Notes under the pieces: generated by a model
What the model saw: the letters and a program-made list of their open reading frames with translations, nothing else
Told to the model about the DNA's origin: nothing
Database searches by the model: none
Origin: Phoenix dactylifera
Taxonomy: Eukaryota > Streptophyta > Magnoliopsida > Arecales > Arecaceae
NCBI RefSeq assembly: GCF_009389715.1
Contig: NC_052399.1
Span: forward strand, 18,727,646 to 18,791,645
Reading direction: 5' to 3'
Length of the DNA: 64,000 nucleotides
Position numbers and translations under genes: made by a program
Part shown: piece after piece, positions 24,501 through 51,400 of the stretch
Position numbering within the stretch: the first letter of the stretch is position 1
Layout of the letters: every line of letters starts with the position of its first letter

Positions 24501-27113
24501 ACTATGTAATGATTTATTTGGAGGTATGTATTGGTTGCTATTAGGTGTATATCAAATAAGTTTATAATATGTATCAAGAAGCTAATGAATGTATATCACT
24601 TGACGAAGAAGAAAGAAGATGCGGCGGTCATTTTTGCATATGGTCTTTATTGATATGTAATTTTTTTTAATTTTTTTAAGTTATGAAATTGACAGATTCC
24701 GTTAGTAGTAGAAGTTCTATCTTTATTTGACTTCCGTGCTTCTTCTTTAAAATGGATGTAAGAAAAAATATGACAAAAAAAGTTTCGTCCTATATGATAT
24801 CCTATGGTGCCCGCCCAATATGATATCCTATGATGCCCGCCCAATATGATTTTTGTTCTCGAGAAAGTCCTTATCCTAATTAGTAGCTCATACCTTGGCT
24901 TTTGTTTCTCTCTATTTTATTTTTCTGCTTCTTGATCTCCCCCGTTTCCAATGATGGAGTTATTTCCTTGCCCTCTCAACATTCCCAAATATATCTATAA
25001 GAAAGAAGAAAAAACTTTGTGAAACACGATAGGATGGGTAGTCATATTTTCCTTCATTAGGTACTTGATATGCGGACAAAGCTGGCATACCTACTCCTGC
25101 CCCAAGGATCTTGTTTCTTATTTTGAATGTTGAGGGCCAACTTGGAATCTCCTGAATAAAAAAACATATGAAGCACACATAATACCACTTTCCTAAGTCG
25201 TGAGGTTGCATATAGACATACAAAAAAATTATAATATTTTGTAATCTAATACAGTATTCGAAAATTATATGCCGTGATTTAATCCAGTTGGATGTTTGGT
25301 TTTCTAAAGAAAATAGATAAAAAAGTAAAACCATGATATCAAAAAATTTGACCTTAGTTAGAATTTTCGGATCTAAATTCATGATTTCCTCCTCTATAAT
25401 CTTATTCATTTATTTCTTTCCCTTCCAAACTTTTTATCCATATGAAAACTAAATAAAGATCTTCTGAAATGATCTCAATTCTAAAATCTAAAAAAGTTAG
25501 TTGAGAAAAGGAATAAAATACCGACCTTGTGATTATAATAAACAAATGCTACTTATTTATAATTTTCATTTTTTTATAGTACAAATAAATCTACTTTATT
25601 AAAGAAATTAGTTGGCAAGCCTCTCAAAAAATGGTTGTTAATGTTCATCAAGAAATGGAGGGAGAAAGAAAAGCAGGTGGAAGTACTAGTCTCTTTTATT
25701 TATTATTATTATTATTCTTTCTTGTTGTTGTTGGCTCAAAGAAGCACCAGTCATCACTCTCTTTTCTCTTTTGACTACCACAATAAATACAAATAATCTT
25801 CGTACTTTGTTAGAATTGTCAAAGTGCCTCCAGAAGAAGGGGAACAAATATTGTTAACTTTGTGGTCTTGAATCCCCCCAGATATTGTCATTATATGTGG
25901 ATAGCTAGATGTGGAACGGATGCACATGAAGCATTAATTATCTTGTAATGTCGCACGTAGCATAAAGTCTAAACCTCCCAATCACAATCATGATGCGCAT
26001 TACCTATAAAAATATATTGTTAAAATAATAAAAAAAAAACACCATCATTTTCTCGAAAGGAACGTACTCAGATTAAAAGCAATGGCAAAAAAAAAAAAAA
26101 AAAACTCTTCGAATCCATGTGCACTTAAAAATCGATCGCTTTGGCTATAGTAGTTCCTAGGACGCAGCTCCTCATCTTTGAGGACATGTCGTGTCTGTGA
26201 ATAGTAACCACTAATTGATGGCATACGTTCAACATGCACTTCCAATCAAGAGATGCGCGATGATATTTGATGGTTTTTGTCCAATCCAAAGGTACGTGGC
26301 TCTTCCAGTCCTCCCAAAAAAAAAAAAAAAAAAAAAAAAATCACTTGCACAAGATGAGCAGCAGCAGAAGAGAAAAAAATAATAATAATGATCCCGTCAA
26401 CAGGCGCATTCATCTTTCGAAATATATACAAAATTTGGTAGACGTCATATTTTTGTAGCACGCCGAATGTCCTCTAGAAGCGATCGAACACCTCTGATTC
26501 CTACTGTAGAATTTATTTAATTATTTTTACTGAGTCTCTCTTTAGGATGATGCACCGAGTTTCTAGAACTCGGCATCCTCCCAAGCAATTTTGAGTCCCG
26601 CCCTCATAATTGATAACTCAAAGTTGCCCCGCTCTATCGCCATAATCACCCTAAACTCGTGATCTTTAATCACTAAGGCAACACCATGCTGCCTCCGACA
26701 GCTGACAAAGGACAGGCCTCTCGTCGTAGCACTCCTCTAAGTTCCGAGAACGTGTGGCAGCGCGGTGGTTAGCCGCGGACCAAAAAGTTTAGGTGGGCCG
26801 GGCCCAAAACCGTGGCTGTTTTTGGGTAGAGGAGACGTCGCCCTTATTTCTTTTTGGAATAATGGAGCGATACGGCGGTGGCAAGCATTCACAACCATTC
26901 CCATTCGGAAAGTTATCTACACGCTGTCAGTAGCGCCCACCAATCACGCGACGCCGTCTCTTTGATGATGAAGGAAGTCCGTGAAGGTTATTGAAAAGGA
27001 GTTCGTCGTCACGGCACTACGCTATCGTCGACTCGCGCCTCGAAGACCGAACCAAAACGGATTGAGGGCAAATCGGTCTTTTCGTGAAAAGAGGTGATGA
27101 TCCCCGTCCACCT
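21586..27113. other. Large intergenic region between PP2C and spermine synthase
   Basis: No gene is recognised in 5.5 kb. It contains an (aag)n run at about 22262-22282, a (ga)n run at about 22720-22741, a degenerate repeat at 24140-24600, a 28-bp doublet at about 24796-24850, and A-runs at about 26085-26105 and 26318-26340. GC content rises from about 26700 towards the next promoter. Confidence 0.5.
24140..24600 (+). repeat. Degenerate tandem repeat, about four units
   Basis: The phrase aactat(a/g)ta..gattta.ct.aa.gtat recurs near 24140, 24249, 24390 and 24500, with spacing of about 110-140 bases. Related pieces (gtgtatatca, tatgtactgg) lie between. No terminal structure is seen. Confidence 0.6.
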
Positions 27114-27121
27114 CTATAAAT
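27114..27121 (+). promoter_or_regulatory. Probable TATA box of spermine synthase
   Basis: Tataaatt follows a GC-rich segment. Transcription would begin near 27145, about 1.15 kb before the start codon, which implies a leader intron. A good donor (ccg/gtaagc) lies at 27313/27314. The acceptor cannot be fixed from sequence. Confidence 0.5.
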
Positions 27122-27439
27122 TCCCCCTGCCCGCTCCGACATCGCATCTCGAAAACTCGAACAGTGAGTGAGACCGAGAGAGGGAGCGGGCGGGAGCTAT
27201 AAGGGTAATTTACTCGATAACGGAGAAGCATAAGGAGTTCCAAAGCGACCTACTCTTTCTCCAAGAAGGCATCTGTCGACGCCTTTCTTTCCCTCGTTCG
27301 CCATTGGAACCCGGTAAGCCGAGCCGATCGCCTCCTCCCTTCTCTTTCTCGGACTTCTTGCTGAGTTCTTACGCTTCCAATAGGGCTCGGTGAAACCCTA
27401 GGTCGTTGGTCGGCGATCTCGCTCTGGAGACGCTTCAGT

Positions 27440-28110
27440 TAGCGTGGCAGGGGAATCGAATCTTGATTTCTTGATTCTTGCGTTTGTGGATAACTGTCGG
27501 TTACTTCCTGTACGTGATCTTCTAGGTTTTTATGGTTTTTTCTTTTGCTGTTTTAGTTGCTCGTTTTCGAAGATTTATTGGAGTTTTCTCTCCGATTTGT
27601 CTCTCTCTTCTTCGAGGTTTCTGTGGTCGGCTGGGTTTGATTTGTTGTATCATGTCTTTCTTTCGGAGAATCAGATCGTTCTCAGTGGTGATTCATGTTT
27701 GGTTGCGTTTTTAATCTTTCGTCATTGCGATTTATGCTTGTTGGTTGCATTCTTGTTCTTTTGTCGGTGCGGTTCATGTTCGGTTTCTTTGTTTTTGAAT
27801 AACGGTGAGGGACTCTTGATTTCTTGATTCGTATCGTGGTTGCTAGTCAGTTGCTTCTTTATTTTTATGTCGGGGTTGATTGTGATATTAGAACATCTTT
27901 TGCTGTTTTTGTTGCCTGTTTCGGAAGATTTTTTTGAAGGTTTCCCAAAATTCGCTTTTGTTTGTCTAGATTTCCATGGTTGGTTCTCATTAGAGTCTTT
28001 GATAAGTGTCCAGTTTCATTCTTTTTGGACAATGGCTAGAGGCTCTTGATTTCTTGATCTGTAGCGTTCTGGGTACTTTTTTCAGTTGCTTCTTGAGGTC
28101 CTTTCAATGG
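27440..28110 (+). repeat. Imperfect internal repeats in the presumed leader intron
   Basis: The phrase ctcttgatttcttgat (or a close variant) occurs near 27459, 27809 and 28041. Each is followed by related T-rich text including ttgctgtttt.gttgc and gaagattt. The spacing (about 350 and 230 bases) suggests an old, uneven triplication. Confidence 0.55.
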
Positions 28111-28301
28111 AGATGATTTTGATTCTTCCTGAAGATTTGAATTTTCCCAAGATCTATATATGTTCTTCTAGTTTTCTCTGCTTTTTTCCTTTTGGTGTCT
28201 TCCTTTTGGGAAATAAAATCTTTCTTCCGTGTAGCTCATGCTCGTTTGCTTTCTTTTCTGACTTGGTGAGATACTTGAAACGGCAAAAGGAAATAGAATA
28301 C

Positions 28302-41644
<13,343 letters not shown>

Positions 41645-43096
41645 GACCTGGTAAAATGGGTCAAGTGTATTGTATGTGTAGCGATTGAGTTGGGAGAGTA
41701 GAAAATGCCAAGTAGGGGACTTCATAATACAATTGGAGACGTATATTGCCATTGATAAATGAACTTATGATGTATCTTGTGACTAGGCCAATGTGAATGA
41801 AAAAAATAAATTTGACATTTTTCAACAAATTAGATCAGCAGATATAAGTGGGTTGCACAATATGCTCATGTTATCATATGAGATCTGTTTTCTGTGGTCC
41901 TGGCCATAAAACATGAACTTTATTCTTATTCGGGTGCATAAAATTGTGCACAGCCATTTTATGGACTTGCTAAAACAGTCACGGAGACTTGCTACATGTT
42001 CAACTTTTTTCAATGCTGGCAGTCTATGCTAAATGATGATTCTACTGCTGCTGCTTCATTGAAGGAACTAGCGGTTATTCCGATTCCTACTCCTAGTAGG
42101 CCACCCACTCATCCCAACAATCCCAATTCAGGCCGACAATTATTTTCATAAGTCGGAAAAGTGTGATTCTTTAAAGAATTTTCTTTTTTTTCTATCGTCA
42201 GAATTGATTCTGCCTATACTTCAATGAAAGCTCCTCCTAGATTAAATGTGAAGTTTGATTAAGTGAAAAATTATACAATGACATGTAATTTTGTTATTTG
42301 AGGTCTATTAATGGTTCTGGCAATTCTATGGCATCAAACAAGCTTATCTTATTGACTAATTCCTTGCCTGTTATTTCTCATGGTAGATGTAGTTTTTATC
42401 TATGGTTTTGTAACCGTGGTAGTGTTAAATTTTTGTGCACCAAGTTACCGTGAGAGTAAACTGGGGGGCAAAGTTTGACCTTGTAAAATTCAAATAAAAT
42501 ATGCATGTGAAATTGAGTAGCTAAACAGTGCGTCGGAAAAAGGTATGTAATTATGTCTTTATCTTAGAAATTCTTCCTGTGTAAAATTGACAGCCTTACA
42601 GAATTTTGTATATGGAGATGTTTGTCATGCAGCATGTGCAGGTTTGCTGGTTCCAGGCGTTTGATCATTCCCAGTCTCCAAGACTGATAAAGAAGTTGGA
42701 GCGGCTAAGAGATGTGTGTAAACTTTAGAAGATTCGAAATTAGATCAACAGGTCGATCTAGGCAATGCAAGTTGGCGAATATCCAAATCAAATACGAACA
42801 AGATTTGAAATTAGATCCCATATCTGATTCAGGTTAAAACAAAATTCAACGTATATATGGTGCATTTAGATTCTGGTATATATTGAGTGCACGTGGATAT
42901 TAGGTACTCATCTATGTGATACCATGCCACGCCACTATATTTGTTGATCTGTTTCTTATTTGACAAGGTGTCTTATCGGTGCCTTGGTGGTCTCATCCCT
43001 TTGAATTTCACGAGTCTTTTCCTGTGACGTTATGCGAGGAATGCAGCTGGTTATCTAGTGATCTAGTAATGACGTAGAAGAAATGATTTGTATGGT

Positions 43097-43254
43097 GTCC
43101 TAACATTTTTTCGGATGTAAACTAATATATATTGAGATTAGCTATAATGTGGTTAAATGTATAGGTTTAACATAATGTAGAGTCCTAACATTTTTTCAGA
43201 CGCAAACTAATATACTTTGAGATCAATAATAATGTGGTTAAATGTATAGGTTTA
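43097..43254 (+). repeat. 85-bp tandem doublet
   Basis: Two copies start gtcctaacattttttc at 43097 and 43182 and end with taatgtggttaaatgtatag plus gttta. The copies differ at several bases. Confidence 0.85.
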
Positions 43255-43439
43255 TATTTTTTAAGTCCTATTTGGCATTGCTATACATGGTAGAGTTTTT
43301 GTTCCTAGAACTTTAGATAGTAAAATTCTGCTTATAAAGCTTTTAATAGAAAGTTTATTTGCTGTTTACTAATTATATTTTCGAAGTGTTGTGAGACTTT
43401 AACATCTGTTTTATATCCTATTAAAAAAATATTTTTGGT

Positions 43440-43870
43440 ATTATGAGATGATAATAAAGGACACTGCATAATGCTTTAATTATCTAAATATTCGCATTAT
43501 AAAAAACTGATATTATAAAGTATTCTTAAATTATAAATTATTTATTTTGATATTTAATCTAAATAATATGGTAAATAATAAATATTTCAATTTATAATAA
43601 AATATAACAATAATTTTATAATATTATTATATAATAATTTTCTTATTATAATATAATATTATTATATTATTATTTAGTATATTATAAAAACTATTATATT
43701 ATAATACTATTAAAGTATAATAATATTAAAATAATAGCGATGGTGATGATATATAATATTATTAAAACACAATATAATAATATTATTTTTTTTATTGTAT
43801 TGTTATTATATTATATTCTAAAAAATGGTTATTATAAAATACTATTAACTTATAAATTATCTTTTAATAA
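43440..43870. repeat. Very AT-rich, self-complementary tract
   Basis: Almost entirely A/T with many overlapping ataatattat-type palindromes that could fold into hairpins. Its flanks (ttggcattgctata at 43272 and aaaaacaatga near 44092) could be the ends of a non-autonomous transposon, but this is not established. Confidence 0.6.
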
Positions 43871-44953
43871 AAATTGTTCCATGGCTTGAACTCGGATTTT
43901 TTGGGGGAGCCTTTTGCCTAAAAAGGCAGCTTCAAGTAGATATTTCGCCTAAAAGTTCTAAATTAGAGCTTGTCCCTTTTTTTTTTTTGATTTTTAGAGG
44001 ATTCCGAAAGTTGTTTCAAAAGTTTTACCAAAGACATCAGAATCGTTCAAAAGAGAATCCAGCTCTCCAAAAAGTGCTTTTTAGCTTTTTAAAAACAATG
44101 ATAAGTATGGTTATAATGTATTTATTTTTTCCAATGTAGAAAACAATTATTGTATGATTTTATCAAGAACTTTTTTTGTATTAAATAATCAAATATTAAG
44201 TTTTTTGATAGAAAATTATCAAATATTAAGAGATAAAATCATAATAGATTATTCTCCTAACTAGCCTTTATTGAAGCCCTTTTAAACTTGATTTGCATTG
44301 GTTCAATAAAGTCTTTGGTCAACATACCTAGGAGATGGGAATGGAATCTAGTACCTAAATAGTATGTAAAGTACAGATAACTAGATAAGGGTGACATACT
44401 TACCAAACTCACAAGGAGATTGACCCCTCAAGGGTTTAGATCATAGTCCAACCAAACTTGCACTAAAATACTAAGGAAAAAAAATTATCTAAAATAAAAT
44501 ATATGATATAAAAACATCAATAATTTTTCATATTTATTAAGAGAAATGGCTTTTTTTAAATAAAAATACGAAATATTGTGACTTACACCAAATAACTCTA
44601 TTTATTTAAGTTGAGGTTTAAAGACATAGAATAAATCATTGCCATAAAATTTGAAATTAATGCTGGAGCCTGACGGTTGAATTCTTGTTGCAAAATTACG
44701 TAGGGTTAATTTTTTACTAGGGTTTGTCAAATATCCAGACACGGATTTGAAAAAAAAAATGCGTGACGTTTGGGAAGCATGAGCAACCCATGAGCCCTCT
44801 TTAAAATCCAAAACTGGATCCGAATTTGATAAACTTTATGAATAGATATGTAAGACCTAAATTTTTATCCGAATCCCATCTTACACGGGTCCCATCGTAT
44901 ATTATCATTATCCAATTCGTATTCAACCCAAGTCCGAGGCATCGGGGACTTGT

Positions 44954-45256
44954 ACCACCGAGATGGTAGCCCAGTGGAAACTAGCCTGTCTTCCATCAGG
45001 GTGGTCCAGATTCGAAACGCGTAAATTCAGAGATCGGATATTCCACGCTTGGATGCTGCTGGTGGAAGTGCTACTGGTCTGTTGGTAACCAAAGTAGTGC
45101 TGGGGTGACGTACTCACATATAGGTAACTACGGGTGAAAAGAACACGCGGAAATTTGTGATCGGAGTCAAACATGCTACATGGGGAGGGCCCAGGAAGGC
45201 CCTTCTTCCTTCCTTCTTTTTTTTTTTTTTAATATATTTTTTACTACCAAAAAAAG
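44954..45256 (+). mobile_element. tRNA-derived SINE with 10-bp target-site duplication
   Basis: A pol III box A (TAGCCCAGTGG, a full match to TRGYNNANNNG) at 44967-44977 is followed 32 bases later by a box B-like attcgaaac at 45010-45018, the spacing of tRNA-derived SINEs. A body of about 190 bases and a pyrimidine/T-rich tail (about 45203-45230) follow. The whole is flanked by a perfect direct repeat, ggggacttgt, at 44944-44953 and 45257-45266. It lies about 150 bases upstream of the LRR start codon, so it may have joined that promoter or leader. Confidence 0.75.
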
Positions 45257-45407
45257 GGGGACTTGTCCTGGGTACTGGCTACCCCATTAATATAATATCA
45301 TCCTCCTTGGCTGCCAAGAAATCTCATCGGTAGGTCCATCGTCGGTCATCTTCCTGTCTTAAAGGGGAAAAGAGAAGGAAGCGGGGACGACGACAGCGAA
45401 AGAGAAG

Positions 45408-48400
45408 ATGGAATCTGGCGGGGTTGGAGAGTTGGTGGAGATGTGTATTGAAGCGGCGAGCGCCAGCCCGGAGACCGTGGAGAAATGGCGGAGGCAGCGG
45501 AGGACCCTCGAACGCCTTCCCGCCCAGCTCGCCGACGCACTCCTTCGCCGCCTCATCCATCGCCGCCTCCTTTACCCCTCCTTGCTAGAGTTCGTTGACC
45601 TCTCTCCATACACTCCCCTTTTTATAAGAAAATTTCGTGTCATCAAACCTAGTTTCCTTCTTTCTCTAGCACTCTTTTGAGGATGAGATGTTTGATGTTC
45701 GTTGATTCCTGTGCAGTTCGAAGGCTAACCTATGATTCGTATTTTTTTAATGCTAAACGTTATCGTTGATCTCTTTTTCCCCATCGATAAAGGTTTCATC
45801 TTTGTAAATTCTCGCGGAATTTGGTGGTTATTTAAATGGGTGGTCCTAGATCCCAAAATCATTCTTTGGAACAAAATCGCTGCCGCTTATTTCTTAAATG
45901 GGTATTTTAGTAGCTCTTTTTGTTTTGTAAATTAGATATTAATTTTGACTCAATTGTTTTCTTAAAAATAAAATTAGAGATACTTATGTTATATTCTTGT
46001 TATGGTTTCAAAACAATCCGTCTCTTTTGTGTTACAGGTCTCCAATTTATCATTTATTCAGGTAAATACATATATTGTATTGGTACATTCAGTACGTGTG
46101 CTATGGGAATTTTGTATCATGGCAAATAGCAAGGACCAGTGCTATCGATGATATTGCGAGCCATATGTTATTATCATCACGATCATCCTTGTTCTTATTT
46201 AAACATGGTGTAATTGGCTTTCATTTGCAGACTTTTCCAGCACTCAGTGGAGGAAATTGACTTGAAAGGTGCAAGCTACGTGGATGCAGAGTGGATGGCA
46301 TACTTGGGTGCATTTCGTTACCTGCGTAGTTTAAATCTTGCGGACTGCAGGGCCATCAACAATTCTGCTCTTTGGCTAGTCACAGGTATGATTTATTTAC
46401 ATGTCCTGCCATATAACGAATTCTATATTAGATGCGATAAAATGCTTAATATTCTGATCCTGGTCTTGGGATAGCTTTTGCTCCATTGCAAAATGTGTTC
46501 TGATGTTTGATGCACAATCCACATAATTACCATCCACATAATTACTTTAATAGCATTAGGGTGGTCTTTCATTTTTAAATAAACATTCCCTAAAGATAAA
46601 CCTGTAGCCCAGTTGCCACTACCTCATTCCCCCCAAAAGTTCGGTAAGATACTCTGTAGCTGTTGTATTTCTTATCTCAGCATATCTAATCACAAACTAG
46701 TAGGGAAAGAAGTATACATTGTAATTCTGATTATCAGCATGCAGAATACGATGCTCAGAAAATGGTTGGTATAAATAATATTAGTTGTTCAAGCAATGTT
46801 GCTAAATTAATGTTCTGATTTTATTGTTTGTGGGAGGTCAAGAAAGAATGTGAGAAAGCCTTTGGCAATTAGTGCCACTGTACAAAAGTAAAACATGGGT
46901 GTGGAAAATGATGATTAGTATGTTGATTACTGCAAACATGAAGTTGTGAACAGCTAATGGATTAGGCTTCATCAACCATGAAGAATATTCAGTTGATTCA
47001 ATGATGGTTAGAGGCGAATGCTACTTTATCTTTATAAATGATTAAACTTGATGGAGAGAGATTGTAATATCCCAACACATTGATGCCTATTACATGATCA
47101 TCCGTATATGCAAGGTAAGTGAACTATAATAACTATTGATATATGTAAATAGGATCATCATGGGAATGAATCTTTTGTATGGGAATTAGATTGGTAAGGA
47201 CTTGAACTTAATGACAACTAAGATCCTACTTCGAATAAGAAAAGTTTGACTATGCTAATATAGAAAGTTAAAGCCACCTTGTGCTTTCTCTAATAAGGCT
47301 GCCACCTTGTGCTTCTTTAAGCAACTGCCAGCTCGTGCTAATGACACCTCGTGCTTATTTCCAATCTCATGCTTTGCAGCCATCTTATACACATGCCACC
47401 TTATGCTTGTGCAGCCACTGCTTACTTATTATTAAGCTGCCACCTCAAATTGTTGTCTTAGCTACCACCTCACTTTTGTACACCTCTTGCTTAGGACTAT
47501 CAAAGTATCCACCTTGTGTTTACATATTGGGGATGGATCCCTCATGTTTGAAGACATTTATAAGTAGGAGGCTGCAGCCCACATTCTATCATTTTTGCTT
47601 CTCTATTCAGCCACCTACAATGTAGAGAACTAGTGATAGAAATGAGAAAAAATAGAGAAGAAAGGAAATGAATACCAAGCAATCCATTTGAAGAGAGGAG
47701 AGTAAGGTTTACCATCTCGCTACCGGACCCTATACCGGTAACATCTTGGTACAATGTTGGTATGCTTGGTACAATCTCGGTTCGGCGTACTGGCAATTAG
47801 AATGTTTCCCATACCATGTACTAATTTGGTACCTGTACAATATGGTATGCCCAGAATGCACCGATACCAACTAGTATGGCATACCATGGAGGAGAGAGTG
47901 GCCTGAAGTTGTAAGATGGAAATTGGTAGGTGCCCTAACATGATTTACAATCTATATTAGTAACTAATTGATGGGCTTCATATGGATTTAGGAATTGGTT
48001 TTCTACTCTTCACTGTCTATGAATTGTCTAAATTCCTTGTTTCTAACTAAAGTTGGGGCAGCTTGTTAATTTTACTTTTAGAATTATCCTTGGTGACATG
48101 GATACTGTTCTATGTTATATATCTTGGTTATATGTAAATGATGAAAGTTTTCATAATTTTTTCATCTTTTTTTTCTGAATATTTAATGGCAAGTGAATTT
48201 TGAAAAATATGTACTTTGAATGAATATTTGACATGCAGATTTATCAGTGTTAAGTCATCGTGAAGTAAAATTTATCTCAATATATTAGGGAGATTTCTTT
48301 GATTCTAGCCATTTGAAATGTCCATTAACCATTATATTGCCTAAAAGTGAAACGTTTCATTTGTTATGATGTGAAACGAAAACTTTGGTTAGTTATATTA

Positions 48401-51400
48401 TGATAAGTGATCTCGGCTAGCAAGGGTTAAGTTGTTGTCCTTCATGTTCTAAATAGAGACACAATGTAGGACCTCGGCTAACAAGGGTTAAGTTGTTGTC
48501 CTTCATGTTCTCGGTAGAGATATGATGCAGGATGCTGGTTAGCAAGGGTAAGTTGTTGGCCTTCGTGTTCTCAGTAGAGATACGATGTAGGACCTTGGCC
48601 AATAAGAGTAAGCTGTTTGCTTTCGTATTCTCAATAGATATATGATGCAACAAATCCTTGATTGACGCGTATAATAGTTGGTCTCAGTGAACCTTTAGTT
48701 AATGGGCATATTGATCAGTAAACTCCTGACTAGCGGATATAATAGTTGGTTACTGGCCAGTTGGTATTGAAATGATTGTAATAATCCTTTCAAAGTTTTG
48801 ATATAAGTGTCCCTAGGGTAATTAAAGTTGTTCTAGATGTATTTTAGTGTTTTTCTAAACAACTTTTTTTCAATAATTTTGCACGAAAAGCATGCATATT
48901 GATGTACGAATTGTTTTCAAAAGCGTTCAAGTGTTTCAAATAAAATTACATCTGAGTGTACTTATTATATAAGTATTATAAGATATTGTTTATTGACTAT
49001 TTTAATTTTAATAAGTATGTATCTTCACTATGCTCATCGTTCTATTTTTCTTCACACTTTATTTTTTGCTGTGTTTCGGTATTTACTAAGCTATGTAGCT
49101 TATCATTCAGTTATGACATTTCAGATTGAAAGTCTAATTGGTATTGGTCTACTACCAAGCTTAACCTTTCGGTGGATGTAGGGAAGCTACTACCATAAAA
49201 GGAAGAGTTAGATCCTTCTTGTGTATCTTGAGGTAATGCTTGTAGTTATAGAAGGGACTGTACTAGTAAGGTGAGGGGAGAGTATATAATGTTCCTATAT
49301 TGAGGGATGAATATTTGCCTATAAACTAAATTATTTTGCATATTATAAGACAATGGAATGAAATAAATCTTGGGTTGATTTTATAATTTTGAGTGGCAAA
49401 AGTTTAGTTGGATGAAATTTTAGTTGCTGTATGATCAAAGTGCTATTTACTTTATAGTTACATGTCATGAGGTTTAAATTGATGCATATGTGCTTCTATT
49501 GGCAATCAGTTGAGTTCAATGAGGGTATTGATTTATTGAGAATCTGAGATTGTTGTCACACTGGGATTTGGCAGAACCGGGCTCCAGGTTGTGACAGAGA
49601 TACTTCTTGGAAGGAGATTTTCGGCATGTAAAGAAAGTGGGTGCTCTCCTTAGCAAAAAAAAAAAGGAAAGTGGGTGTTCTTTTGGTGTGCTGTCATATT
49701 TTCATCTTTCTGCTTTTCCTATGAAGGGAATGGGTGGTGACCTCACATCTTTATTCAATGATAAAATTCTCATTTGTTTTGAGCAATATGAACTTCTTGG
49801 ACTTTGATTGAAGAGAGGCCCTTTTCTATAATCGAGTTTCGACAAACATCCTGCACTGTACGCACTTGGTGGATGCATTATCATTTTAGATCATCTTAGT
49901 TTCAGTCTCCTATTTTCACAGTACTCTTTAAAGTGTTATTCTATACTTTCATCAGCAGATAATCCTAAATAAAGTAACAACTAGTTTTAATAGGAATATT
50001 GGATTTGATCTCTTTTGTTAAAGTGGTGATTTTAGAAAGGAAGATAAATTTTTAGGTATGGATTTGTTATAATTTATGCAGGAGCATGCTGATACTTATA
50101 AACAAAGGATGTTCCATTATAAGTGAAACAAGTATAAGAAGAAAACTATATAATGTGCGGCGAAGCCTTCCTTCGGTAGTAGGCTTGGTAGTATAGGTTA
50201 TGGTCGTATAAATCATGGGTGGACTGAATTTTAAATTGGCTTTTCACAATGATTATATTTGGATCTTTTAGAAGCTATTTTAATAAGCACTAAGTGTTTA
50301 GATGATAATATGTCCATGTCATTATCATTACTTGTGGGAAGCCTTTTAATGGATTCTTTATTACCTAAATCAGGAGTAGTAGGTGCATGTTCATTGAGTA
50401 ATGTACTAGACATCTTAAAATTCTTATGCAGAAGTAAAATAAACAATTATGTAATACCAAATATTATTTATTGGATACTTTATTTGTATAAATTCATGAA
50501 AGGAATTAGAAGAAGAGAATTAATACGAGAATGGCTAGGGTGTAGATTCTTGATAACTTTTAAACGGTGTTCTGTGCACTAGAAAAGTTTGAATGTCGAT
50601 TAACAAGTGATCGCTCAATATGTACACCCCCCCTCCCTCTTTCCTTCTCTCTAAGGTGATATGAGGTGATCTTTGGTTTTAAAGTCAAGTTTTTTTAGTA
50701 GTCCTGCAAGGGTTCATGTTGAGCTTTATGGAACATGCAGATTTTCTGTGGTCAGGAGTCTCCACTTAGCTTGTTTTATCAGTTTCTTTTAGAGCTTCTG
50801 GATGTACCTTCTGTTGATGACTTTTGAAGAGGGTTCATAAATAAGGGATGAGATGACAACAGTCATTTGGATGAACTTATAATGAAAGAGAACCACTTCT
50901 TGAATGATATTTGACTGTATTCTCACATGCTTGATGGGATTAGATCGTCAAACTGTTTTCAGGACAATTGTCATCAGGTCAAGGAAAGTTTGTCAGCAAA
51001 TGATTGACGCCAGTACTCTGAAGGACCTTCATGCTAGTAACCGAAAGGTTTAACATCAGCTTGCATGATTAACGTATGAAGAGAGTAGACATATAGGGCT
51101 CGTTTGGTTCGCAGGAAAAGGAGGGGGGAAAGTGTGGTCAACGGGAAAGTAATGAAATGCCTCTTGTTTGGTTGGAGTTTTCAAAGGAGAGAGATGGAAA
51201 AGTTGTATTCCCATGGGAATATGATTCCCACATTTCATGGGAAAGTCTTTCCCATGAGAAACATGGGAAAGTTACTTTCCCATGAGGTGGGAATCACTCC
51301 TTTTTTATTTTTTTCCAAAAAGACCCTTCAGCATTAAAGAAGCACTAAAGAGGCATTAAAGACTTAATTTTTATTAAGGGCATAATAGGAATTATACTTA

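Larger units (their letters stand above)
41645..44943. other. Spermine synthase 3' UTR and AT-rich spacer
   Basis: The region begins with the presumed 3' UTR. A possible polyadenylation signal, aataaa, lies at 41805-41810, 161 bases after the stop. Beyond it are a tandem doublet at 43097-43254 and an extremely AT-rich tract at 43440-43870. No gene is recognised. Confidence 0.5.
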
